Positions 55,286 to 64,000 of a stretch of 64,000 nucleotides of DNA are shown piece by piece. Made by a program: the position numbers and the translations under genes. The notes under the pieces are model-generated. The model had not been told where the DNA came from. It made no database searches and saw only the letters and a program-made list of their open reading frames with translations. This DNA is from Symsagittifera roscoffensis (Eukaryota; Xenacoelomorpha; Acoela; Convolutidae), in contig NC_087069.1 of assembly GCF_963678635.1 (NCBI RefSeq), positions 19,688,660 to 19,752,659 on the forward strand. Reading direction: 5' to 3'. The stretch's first letter is position 1. The number at the start of each line of letters is the position of its first letter.

Positions 55286-56009
55286 CCGTACGCAGCTGAA
55301 TACTAAGACTTCTTGGTTTTCCCTTGTTTGATCTGAGGAGCTCAATGCTATCTATCTGAACCGCACTTTCTAGCTGTAACACACTGTATTCAGGTTCGCT
55401 ATCATAATCTGCATCTATAAAGTTGCAGTCGATTGAGGGGTCTGTCACTGCCTCACTATCATCGACCAAATTGACACGCCGTCTTGATGAATTACAACAT
55501 TTGACAAAGTGACCTCGTTTTTTGCAAAGGTTGCATGTAACCTCTCGAGCGGGACACGACTTTCTGTGTTCCAGGTTAAAAGGATTGCCACAGAAATAGC
55601 ATGCTTTGTTGCTTTTGTTACTTTGTGTGTTTTGTCGATTATAGTTGTTCTGAGGAGTATTCCGCTTTCCTCTAGATGACTGTATCGAGAAAGTGGGTTC
55701 TTGTTTTACCTTGATGCCGGTAACCTGGTTATGAGGGAGTAGTTTTTGGAACTGGGCCGACGTGCTAGCCCCCCTTTCACACTCCAGAGCGAGGTGAAAT
55801 GTATCCTCTAAGTTTGCTTTTGCTGTAATCAATTGCTGTTGAACATCCACATCACGAATTCGTCCTACAAACAGATCTTTCAGAGTATCCCTCTTGAGCA
55901 CGTGGCCAATTACACAAGGCAATTTGAGCACTGAGACGAGCGTAAAATGAAAAGAAAGTATCATTTTCCAACATAAAGATGTTATTGTACAGTTTAATGC
56001 GCTCAACAT
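55212..56009 (-). pseudogene. Gypsy nucleocapsid
   Basis: The useful coding sense begins at about 55910. It encodes two zinc knuckles, CYFCGNPFNLEHRKSC and CNLCKKRGHFVKCC, near 55490-55605, then an acidic linker. Protease sense (YSTIDTGSPVSFINK, with DTG at 55252-55260) follows in another frame. Confidence 0.8.
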
Positions 56010-56520
56010 TATAATCGCGTTCTATCTTGAATAGTACTTCGCAAGCCTGGTGAAAATACCGAAACGAGTTAACACTAATGTCCGTATGCGGGTAAGAATC
56101 CGCGAAGCGTCGCTTTCCTTCGTTTCCTAGAGCGAAAAACAGACGTGACTTCAGGCGGGCTTCTGCTTCGTGATAAAACCAGTTTAGGCCTATTCTAGGG
56201 CCTTTCCTTCTGCGCTCGTTATTGAAGTTATTAACACGACGAATCGCTGCCTGATCTCTGAGGAGGCGTGCATCGGCCTCCGCAGCGGTTTCCGTTGCAC
56301 CTACAGTCTCAGCTTTTGGAGGTGGTTCGTCTATAACCTCCACGGGTTCTGCTAATACATCCTGCGGGTTCAGATTATCTTTCAACCCCACTGCCAGGAA
56401 GAATTGTCCAATCCAAGATTCCCAAAGAAAAGGCGGGTTAATCGAAGGTTTTGCCCAAAACGGAGGAATACCCAACAGGTCAGTCCTGTCTTCGTTCACA
56501 GGAACTGCTGGCTGCGCCAT
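55852..56520 (-). pseudogene. Gypsy gag (capsid part)
   Basis: It starts with ATG at 56518-56520 and encodes an Ala/Pro/Glu-rich N-terminal part followed by a helical capsid-like region (LFFALGNEGKRRFAD, FRYFHQACEVLF, ENDTFFSFYARLSAQ). The frame shifts at about 55890-55920 into the frame that carries the zinc knuckles. Confidence 0.8.
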
Positions 56521-58811
56521 GACATTTGCCGAGATTTAAAGGACAAAACTAGGTTGTTCGTAATAGTGAATTAGTTGATTAGTTGTTTAGATTCTTGGTT
56601 ATTTAGATTTAGTTAGTCAGACTCTGACTAATAGAAATATGTTGAACAAAAGTGTTGAATAAAGTTTACATCTAACAAGCGATGACAAAAGAACATAAGA
56701 GTGAATCACACACAGTGTGTCACTCAGAAAAGCCAAACCAGTGACCTTGAGCGGACTGGTATAATAGATCTGCAGCATGGCTGCAAAAGGCAATAACAAT
56801 GAGGTACTAAATGTCGCCTCATCTGCAAAAGGCAATATAACAATGAGGTACTAAATGTCGCCTCATCGCAGAGTCAAATATGCCTCTGAGAAAACTTTTT
56901 TGTATCTTATAAGCATATGGTCGGAGCAATCTGTGCTAATTGCACAGTAATCGGCTATCCTTTTTCAATTATCTAAATACTTGAAATAGTGTTTTTTAGT
57001 TTACTACTCTGGTCTGCCCAAATTTGGTAAATGATATTTTTTTCTAATCTAAATACTTGAGTTTCAAACTGAAGTTTGTACAAATTGGCAAAATCGTTTC
57101 TAAAAACAAAAAAACACTCGTGCTTTAAAGTTACACTAATGCCCCTGAGCCATTAGTGTAACTTTACTTTTAGTGGGGGTGTATAAATTTTTGGGGAGGG
57201 GGCTGATTAATGGTATGGAGCTACATTTTGGACTGCACAAAATGCATTTTCGATCCTTTTGTTTTTGATTTTGAGCCATTCTAGCATGCTTCTGCTCGAA
57301 TGAAAACTCGGACAATTTTTTTAAAATCATGATTTATATTTTTTAAGATATAGCCCGCAATTTATAAAGGGCTGACCCAGTAGAGAATTAAGGGGACAGG
57401 GGGTTCTCAGTGCACGAATTTTCTTTCATGCACCTGACCCCCTGCCCACCCAAATGGTCCTACCTCTGCCACTACTTTACAACAATCATTTTGGGGCAAC
57501 CAAGTCTAACTTTTTTCTTTTTCTGCAGGCACCTCCGGCGCTAATATATGTTAAAATTGAGGAAGAGCTAAACACAGAAGCTGAAAGTTTGGCCTGTTTT
57601 TTTCTTCAAAAGTTCTGGTTTTTGGTGCAGTAAACTGTGGCCAAGCAGAGGGATGTTGTTAAGAGTTCCTCCCATCACCGCCTATGCTACCTTGTAATGG
57701 ATCCTCCACCCCATTGAGAAAGAAATGAGCGGTTGCGGATATACGAACTTATGATCTCTTAAACAATTTCCCCCTTTTGCAAAAGGGGGAGATTCGTTAC
57801 TAGGTACAAAATTCGCAACCCGTTGAAATATTTCATTTTAGGGGTGTCAATTCGTAATTAGGTACCCTAAGGGGGGATAGTTAAAGGGATCCCGAAGTTT
57901 GTACCTTGTAACTACTCCCCCCCCCCCCCCCTGCAAGATCCAAACAGGGTCCTAATACTGTTTTGCAGGGCCTCAAAAAATCAATTTATCGGCCATAAAA
58001 AAGGTCGACAATTTTTAACTTTTTTTCTAAAACTCCTAACTGCGAAAAAATCCTAATTGAGTTCCTACCCTGGCATTGAGCTTTTTTTTTTAGTTTAGCT
58101 TCATGAAACATTTCAATCTAATATCAAAGCCATCTAAAACAAACAAAGCGTTTCCATTTGTCAATAAAGGAATGAACTTTCCATCAAAACTATGCAAATA
58201 GCAAACATGGAAATACACCTTTCTAATGCATCGAATCAACAGAAAAAATTAGAGCGATCATTTTTTATTATAGCGAGAGTAAATAAACGAATTATTTTTT
58301 ATTGTCTTTTCTATTAGTAAAATGTAGTAATAACTCGGCCAATCAGAATCGAGATGGCCACTATTGGCCGGCTGAATTGATTTGCCAGTGGATGCTCTGT
58401 TATTGAAATATCCTTCCATTCGAGAAGAGCCTTTAGCAAGTTTAACCACTACTCAAAAACTGCTCTCTAGCTTTTGATAACGGTCGTTAGCATATTTCAA
58501 AAAAAAAAGTTCTGCAAAAATTTCAAAAATTTTGTTTGCTTAAACAAAAAGTATAATATCTTCGAAAATCATCTCTAAAGATACTAAAATAATCAAAAAT
58601 AACCAAAAATTACTCTGAATATTTTGTTATAAATTTTTACATTCTTTTCAAACCAGTTATTCATAATTTCATATAACTTGCTGAGTAATTACAACAAAAA
58701 ACAAAACTTATCGTCACTTTTTGAATTCAATTTGAATTTATACTTTTAAACTCAATCATTTTTGAGTTTATAACTTGGTAGAGTTATACCATAAGTGCAA
58801 TAAAATTGCAA
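56521..58811. other. Non-coding region upstream of the homeobox gene
   Basis: It holds repeat pieces only. A 39-bp tandem duplication ending AATGAGGTACTAAATGTCGC occurs at about 56785-56865. From 56870 the sequence matches 45700-45780 of the 4.03-kb units (GGAGCAATCTGTGCTA), and the CCCCCTTTTGCAAAAGGGGG palindrome recurs at 57769. There is a C-run at 57907. The last 350 bp before the homeobox start are AT-rich; no clear TATA box stands out. Confidence 0.5.
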
Positions 58812-59271
58812 ATGACGCTTAGCCCGAAAAACTCAGCTGCCGGTTTCTCAGTAACGGACATTTTGAACCCCCTCGAAGAGTACAACAAGCGATCTTCTCT
58901 TATGGACTCGACCGCCTTGAACTTCGCATCTATGGGGTACCGAGCCCAGCACTCCTCCCCCCATAACCCCCAAGTAGGGGGCAACAACGCTGCCCAAAAT
59001 GCAATGCAAAATGTGAATGCTTCTGCCATTACAAGTCCATATATGGCAGCTCAGATGGCGGCTGCGGGGAACTTTGGCGCCCATTCTATGATGGCGGCGG
59101 CTGCGAATAGCAGTGCAGCGGCGGCGTATTGCAACCCGAATGCGATTTCGGATATAAACCAGAGCTTCGCGGGACTAGCGCAGTATGACCACTTCGGAAG
59201 GCATTCGTCCATGGCTGGGGCTAATGTATCTGGGTGGGGATATGCGCCATCGGCTGATCCCAGGCTATCAT
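58812..59271 (+). CDS. Nkx2.1: Nkx2.1 exon 1
   Basis: It starts at ATG 58812 (MTLSPKN) and ends in phase 1 before the donor GTAAGT at 59272. It carries the TN motif and the Ala/Asn/Ser-rich region. Reading on past the donor gives a stop 15 bases later, which supports splicing. Confidence 0.92.
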
Positions 59272-61081
59272 GTAAGTATTCGTGCAAATAATTTTTCCAA
59301 TTTTTTTCCTTCAAAATTTTCATTGCGTTTTATCAAAAACGATTGATTTGGATAAATTGGAAAAAATGTCTGAAAATATATTTCTTTAAACATATGCGGA
59401 AGCGTTTCTTATTAAAACAAGAGCAAAAGTTTAGAAAAATTAAAAACATTTTTTTCAAAAATGGATTAATATCAGGTAAATTTTAATTTCACTTGCCTTG
59501 ATATAAGTTTGAAAAACAATACAAAGTTGAAAAAGCAATGAACCAGTTTGCTTACTTAGTGAAAACATGCTTTGCCAAATAATGGAAACAACCGGGGAGT
59601 TAATTTGGTGGGTTTTGGGGAGTTAATTTGAAGCCTGGCGTCCTCAGTTTTACTACTAAGTGTCTGACCTCATTGTGTGTCCAATACTCAATTGTCGCAA
59701 TCCAGAAGTCAAACTTAACAAAAAAGGGGTGAAATTAGTTGTAAAACACTTAAATTAAGATCGCGTGACCACAATAATCATAAAAATTACGTTTAATTGT
59801 TTTATGGCTTTCTCCTGCACCTTGTTTGTAAAATTATATTCATAAACACAATTGATCTCATTTATTCAATTACTTAATGAGTCTGGCTTTTTGGTTTTAC
59901 CTCAAGATAAGAGAACTTACCGGTTTTTTTTTAAATAAACAGTTCGGCCATTAAAGAAACCTTGTGACACAAAAAAAACGTGGAAATTGAAAAAGGAAAC
60001 GGAAAACAGTGCATATTTTAAAAAAAATGTCAAGAAACTGAAAAACTAATTATTTTTTAAATTTTTTGTTTGATTTTTCGTTTTGTTTATGTTTTATGTT
60101 GTTTTAGTTTCGCGTTTGATGCACTCGAGTAATGGCATGGGTATGGGTTCTATGGGCTCAATGGGCATGACTATGAGCTCTTTCGGTGCCCTGGGCGACC
60201 CCTCCAAAATGCTCTCTTCTCAGAGACGGAAAAGAAGAGTTCTGTTCACACAAGCACAAGTGTATGAGTTGGAGAGGAGGTTCAAACAGCAGAAGTATCT
60301 GAGTGCACCTGAGAGGGAAGCTCTAGCACAGGGAATCAATTTGACACCAACTCAGGTAGTTATTTCTTTATTATCTTTTTTCTAATTTCATAAATTTCAT
60401 AAATTTTGCCACCAATTATTACGTTTTTTCGATAAAAACGATTTAAAAAAATTTGCCAAGTAAAAGTTTCTTAAGTAAAAGTTTGAGTTCGGGGAAACAT
60501 ACCAATTTTGCACCTCTATTTGAAAAAATGTAAAATTGTAAAATAATTAGATTTGAATTTGGAGTCTTGAGCTATTGGAAATCAAATTTTGTTTTTGTTT
60601 GCAGGTTAAGATCTGGTTTCAAAACCACCGATACAAGTGCAAACGAGCCAGCAAAGAACGACAAGCTGCCAACTCCAACGAGAGCGGAGGCGACAAATCA
60701 AACGGGGACAGAAATGTCAAACTAGAAAACAAAGACCCCGATGCGGACTCACTCGTGGACCCTAATGATTCGGATGGTCATGTAGGATCCCCTTTGAATG
60801 ACGAAGACTTCACTCAAGATCAAGTTAAAAACCAACTTCTGGCTAACTACGCTAATGCAGCTCACGTACAACAGCAGCAACAAGCAGCGACTCAATTGCA
60901 AACTCAAGGGTATCCTGGACAACAAGGTCTGCAAGGGAACCCAGTGACGGGAACCCTGAATGATATGTCGAGGTGTCCGGTAATCCAACCAGCGTTGGGA
61001 TCCGTTGCGAATCCTGTGAATTACTCCTCAGATGCAAACAATTTGGCTCTTTTTCAGAACTCTCTCGGAACCCGATGGTAG
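58812..61081 (+). CDS. Nkx2.1: NK2.1-type homeobox transcription factor (Nkx2.1/TTF-1, scarecrow relative)
   Basis: This spliced host gene has three exons, 58812-59271, 60108-60355 and 60605-61081, joined by GT-AG introns, for a 394-residue protein. The TN repressor motif [12 protein letters not shown] is at residues 12-23. [19 protein letters not shown], spliced across exon 1/2, matches the vertebrate Nkx2.1 linker pattern GPGW...DPRF..ISRFM. The homeodomain is at 193-252, with W240, N243 and the NK2-class Tyr54 at Y246 ([11 protein letters not shown]). The second intron falls between homeodomain positions 44 and 45. Ala- and Gln-rich tracts flank it. I do not see the NK2-specific domain downstream. 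In bilaterians this class patterns the anterior brain and pharyngeal or endostyle/thyroid tissue. Confidence 0.95.
59272..60107 (+). other. Nkx2.1 intron 1
   Basis: 836 bp, GTAAGT...TTTTAG, AT-rich. It contains a short direct repeat (GGGAGTTAATTTG) near 59598-59631 and no embedded gene. Confidence 0.85.
60108..60355 (+). CDS. Nkx2.1: Nkx2.1 exon 2
   Basis: The acceptor is the T-rich tract ending TTTTAG at 60107. The exon encodes a Met/Gly/Ser repeat ([12 protein letters not shown]) and homeodomain positions 1-44 ([20 protein letters not shown]...). It ends in phase 0 with CAG before GTAGTT. Confidence 0.93.
60605..61081 (+). CDS. Nkx2.1: Nkx2.1 exon 3
   Basis: The acceptor is TTTTTGTTTGCAG at 60592-60604. 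The exon encodes homeodomain positions 45-60 ([16 protein letters not shown]), an acidic segment ([15 protein letters not shown]), a Gln-rich tract and the C terminus ending GTRW, then TAG at 61079-61081. Confidence 0.93.
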   Translation, partial: VKIWFQNHRYKCKRASKERQAANSNESGGDKSNGDRNVKLENKDPDADSLVDPNDSDGHVGSPLNDEDFTQDQVKNQLLANYANAAHVQQQQQAATQLQTQGYPGQQGLQGNPVTGTLNDMSRCPVIQPALGSVANPVNYSSDANNLALFQNSLGTRW

Positions 61082-61136
61082 TCGGGTCCAAAAATATTCC
61101 CTCAAACTCGTTCTGGAATTCGAAAATTTCCGCCTG

Positions 61137-61142
61137 AATAAA
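61137..61142 (+). terminator. Polyadenylation signal of Nkx2.1
   Basis: AATAAA lies 55 bases after the stop codon, in an AT-rich context. Confidence 0.6.
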
Positions 61143-63042
61143 AACTGAAAACTGTGATCAATTCGGTGTGAAATATTTATACAGTGTGAAAACTCTATCG
61201 ATGCAATATTTCTTATTTTTGAGCTCATTTCATTTTTCTCGCAAATTTTGTGAAAGTGCAGGAAAAAATCAAAAGTTGACCTTTTGAAGCCTCTGAATAT
61301 CTTCACTGAAGTCCATTATTTTATCATTAGCGTCAACAAAAAATGCAGTTGATTTCAAAAAGTTTGGGCGAGTTTTTGGAAAAGCCAAACGAAAATAAGT
61401 ACAAATCATCTGTAAACCACCTTAGATAAGTAGCTTGAATAATTGGCATCTCTGAATAAATTTATCACTCTACTTTGTTGATTATGATTGCTCTCTGAAC
61501 TTATAAAATATTCTTTTCATCATCAAATGTTTTGCTACTGATGTTTTAATAACATTATCCCAATTTAGATGTTATTCTTCTAATAATCTTTTCAACTATC
61601 AGAGCTTTCCTGGTTCCATAATTCCATAATTTTAGTCTTCAATCGAACTAAAGGTCCGAAGTTTAACAACCATTAAACAAAAATATCCCGAGTCTCCCGA
61701 TTAAAAATCTCAAGCAAAATGGTCACAGATTTCGACTTTAGACGAAGTAGGCTCAAAAAGTCAGCCAAACAGTGTTAATGAATAAATCAAAGATGATACA
61801 AAAAAAACGATATTCAGAAATCGAGCAAAATTTCAAGCGTCTTGAAAGCGCCAGCGGAGCTTTTCACCGCTCAGCAAAATAACCCAAACTGTACTGTTGA
61901 AAATAATTTGAAAAAACAAATCGCAGACGACAAGACTCAACAAAACACGATTAACCGAAAAACATTCCAAAAGCAACTATCTGTACATTTTTGCGACATT
62001 GTGAATGAATGTCATTTTTTCCTGAACAAATAGCTCTGTCAAAGTAAGTCACAGTAACAAAAAAAATTATTTAAAAACCCAATCATCTTGAAAGCCTTTT
62101 AAAGCGTTTTGGACTAACGACTAACGGGCGCGTTGAGTTTCGTGAATTATTCTATTTTTCTGGGGACACAAAAATGCATGCCATTGACCTGTTTTCAACT
62201 TTAACTTCATAATTGTGTTTTCATACAGTATAACCATGTTATTCCAACTTTATATTTCTCAAAAAAAAGCACTCAAAAGGCTGTTATTTTTTCATTTACT
62301 TATATTGACAAATTAGTCATCATCAATCGATCGATGTTATGTATAACTTTACAATGTGAACTGGAAACTTTACCCAAAAATTAGGGCAAATCCAAGAATT
62401 AAAATTAATCGGCGTCAACCTGTCTGCAATTAAATTAGCTTAATCACACATTTTGAATTGGGCAAAAGATTTTTAAGGGGTGCAAAATTAGGATCAAAAC
62501 AAACAATTTCCCCGGAAAAAAAGACCGGACGAAGGGAATACTTGAATAGTCCGGATTAGCCATTCAGAATTCTGTATCATTTATAAACAACTCATTAAGT
62601 AGTTAATTTGCATTACTCTTTAAAGTTATTAAGTCGGAATTAAGTCCTATGCTGCATTTTGCACAGTTAACTTTGAACTGAAAAGATAGATCAAAGTTAA
62701 GTACTGTTATCCGTTATCAATTATAATTTTGAGAAAGTTAACAAGTTAAACAGACTTGCTGCTGTGCAATTGTTTCTTTTCTTTTTCAACTACGCCGAAG
62801 TTTTGAGATAACGTTCAAAAAATGACCATCGTGTTATTTTATCAAAAGTCATGTGGATTATTGGACCTTTAATCTTTTTTCAGTACTTGGAAGTTCAAGC
62901 GCTCGATTCTGGTATGCTAAAAGCTTACGTGCAATAGCTTTATGATACCATGATGCCATTTAAAAAAATTTTCTGATACCTTTTATTTAGAAATGATAAC
63001 ATCATTAGTATCTCGTAGTGTTCGGTTTAGGATTCAATTCAA
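61143..63042. other. Non-coding region downstream of Nkx2.1
   Basis: AT-rich DNA without a convincing gene. No repeat shared with the rest of the window was noticed. Confidence 0.5.
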
Positions 63043-63142
63043 ACTAGATTTTTCATGTGAAAACTTTTTTAAATTTTGGGTAGCATTTTTTTTATACCAT
63101 TTTTTTTCTTTTTTTTATGAAGAAAAAAAATGGTATGAATGG

Positions 63143-63287
63143 TACATTTTTGCAAAATGAGTTTAATCAAACCTCAAAGGTGTTTTATAGTTGTTTTGGT
63201 ATCGAAATTGGTACCAAAACAATTTCGATACCAAAACAACTATAAAACACCTTTGAGGTTTGATTAAACTCATTTTGCAAAAATGTA
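63143..63287. repeat. Perfect hairpin, 68-bp arms and 9-base loop
   Basis: Bases 63143-63210 are the exact reverse complement of 63220-63287, with loop GTACCAAAA. The inner end also contains a smaller alternative hairpin (GTTTTGGTA...TACCAAAAC). The perfect arms suggest a recent origin. A second hairpin (17-bp arms, ATACCATTTTTTTTCTT) lies just upstream at about 63095-63138. Confidence 0.95.
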
Positions 63288-63299
63288 TGAAATTTGTAA

Positions 63300-64000
63300 G
63301 ACTAGCATTTTTCCATAGACTAAGTGTATGAAATTGTATGATTAGCATTTTCGGTCTATGGAAGTCAACCCGGGAGACCTCTGTATAAATCCTCCCCTCT
63401 CCCACCTATGTTACTTAGTAAGAAATAACCGCCCCTATAAAGAGCTGATTAAATAGTAAAAAGCATACAACACGAGTTTTGTTAGGCGGTAACGCCTTTC
63501 CCTTTTTTTGACAAGGGGGAAATAGTTAAAGATATCCAAAGAATTGCACTTAACAATCAAAAGGTAACTATTTATACCGAATAATAGCCAGTTCAGTACT
63601 TAGAACGTGAAAACAAAAACAAGTCGTGAAATCTCAAGTATGAACGTCTTAAATTCCTCTTAAGATGTGTTAAGAATACCAATCAAAACTTGTTTGTTCA
63701 TCAGTTTTCAACTCAACGAAGAACAAACAATTAGCCTCTTAAGTTCTCGTCAAGTTATGACAAGGCAGTTAATACATGTTTAGTTTTAATAACCCTTCAC
63801 GTTTTCAAGGACACTTGACCCGATTGGTTAGACAATTGGTGTAGTTTTGTGGGTCGCACCAAAGATGACAGTATCCAAATTTTGCTTTGTGTATAAAATT
63901 TGCTTTACCTTTTCATGAATAATGACAGTTTTCGTCGTTTTCAAATTATGGTAGTTTTAATTAATTTTCACCTGAAAAAAGGCAAAAGCTTGAGTCAAGG
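63300..64000. other. Non-coding right end of window
   Basis: It holds a short inverted pair around CCATAGAC (63314) and GTCTATGG (63354), and a degenerate version of the window's recurrent C-run/G-run palindrome near 63499-63520. No gene is seen. Confidence 0.45.

Larger units (their letters stand above)
52085..56520 (-). mobile_element. Ty3/gypsy LTR retrotransposon, internally deleted
   Basis: On the minus strand the order is gag, CCHC nucleocapsid, protease, reverse transcriptase, RNase H, integrase, which is the Ty3/gypsy order. The left LTR is probably lost in the gap, and I cannot define the right one in 56521-56880. Frameshifts, an in-frame stop before the integrase and a deletion of the first part of the reverse transcriptase make it inactive. 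Coding sense is otherwise clear, so it is younger than the BEL element. Confidence 0.88.

Overview
The window looks like nuclear DNA of an invertebrate animal. It holds one spliced host developmental gene (an NK2.1/Nkx2.1-type homeobox gene with GT-AG introns) surrounded by mobile DNA and satellite-like repeats. The species cannot be fixed from the sequence. Almost all other coding sequence belongs to mobile or virus-like elements, and most of that is broken.

Layout. (1) 1-5152, plus strand: a large unrecognised gene family ('family A'), read through several overlapping frames, with a 1062-bp tandem duplication. A diverged inverted copy lies at about 28.3-31.9 kb. (2) 6771-22832: a complete 16,062-bp element with 400-bp terminal inverted repeats, 5'-AG...CT-3' ends and a 6-bp target duplication (TACAAA). 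These are Polinton/Maverick-type ends. It encodes an intact 1450-residue family B DNA polymerase and seven smaller genes or gene remnants, but no integrase, capsid, packaging ATPase or maturation protease that I can see. Several small proteins have a strand-strand-strand-helix pattern like the PC4 single-strand DNA-binding fold. Gene pairs are separated by promoter-like arrays of CRE, CCAAT and CArG boxes. (3) 23479-27340: four tandem copies of a ~970-bp satellite. (4) 28.3-31.9 kb: inverted family A copy. (5) 33.5-35.5 kb: minus-strand BEL/Pao-like remnant. (6) 36.4-51.9 kb: an array of ~4.03-kb tandem units, interrupted at 37161-44413 by a decayed BEL/Pao LTR retrotransposon whose LTRs carry a tRNA-Leu-like segment; the array ends at a 200-N gap. 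(7) 52.1-56.5 kb: a minus-strand Ty3/gypsy retrotransposon with an internal deletion. (8) 58812-61081: the homeobox gene in three exons. (9) 61.1-64.0 kb: non-coding DNA with a perfect 68-bp-arm hairpin.

How it fits together. The homeobox gene is the only clear host gene. The 16-kb element is the most interesting object: its polymerase, matched terminal repeats with internal iterons, a set of candidate ssDNA-binding proteins and divergent promoters suggest a self-replicating element that may borrow its integrase. Assignments to PC4, CRE, CArG and cyclin-binding motifs are my pattern reading, with no search behind them.
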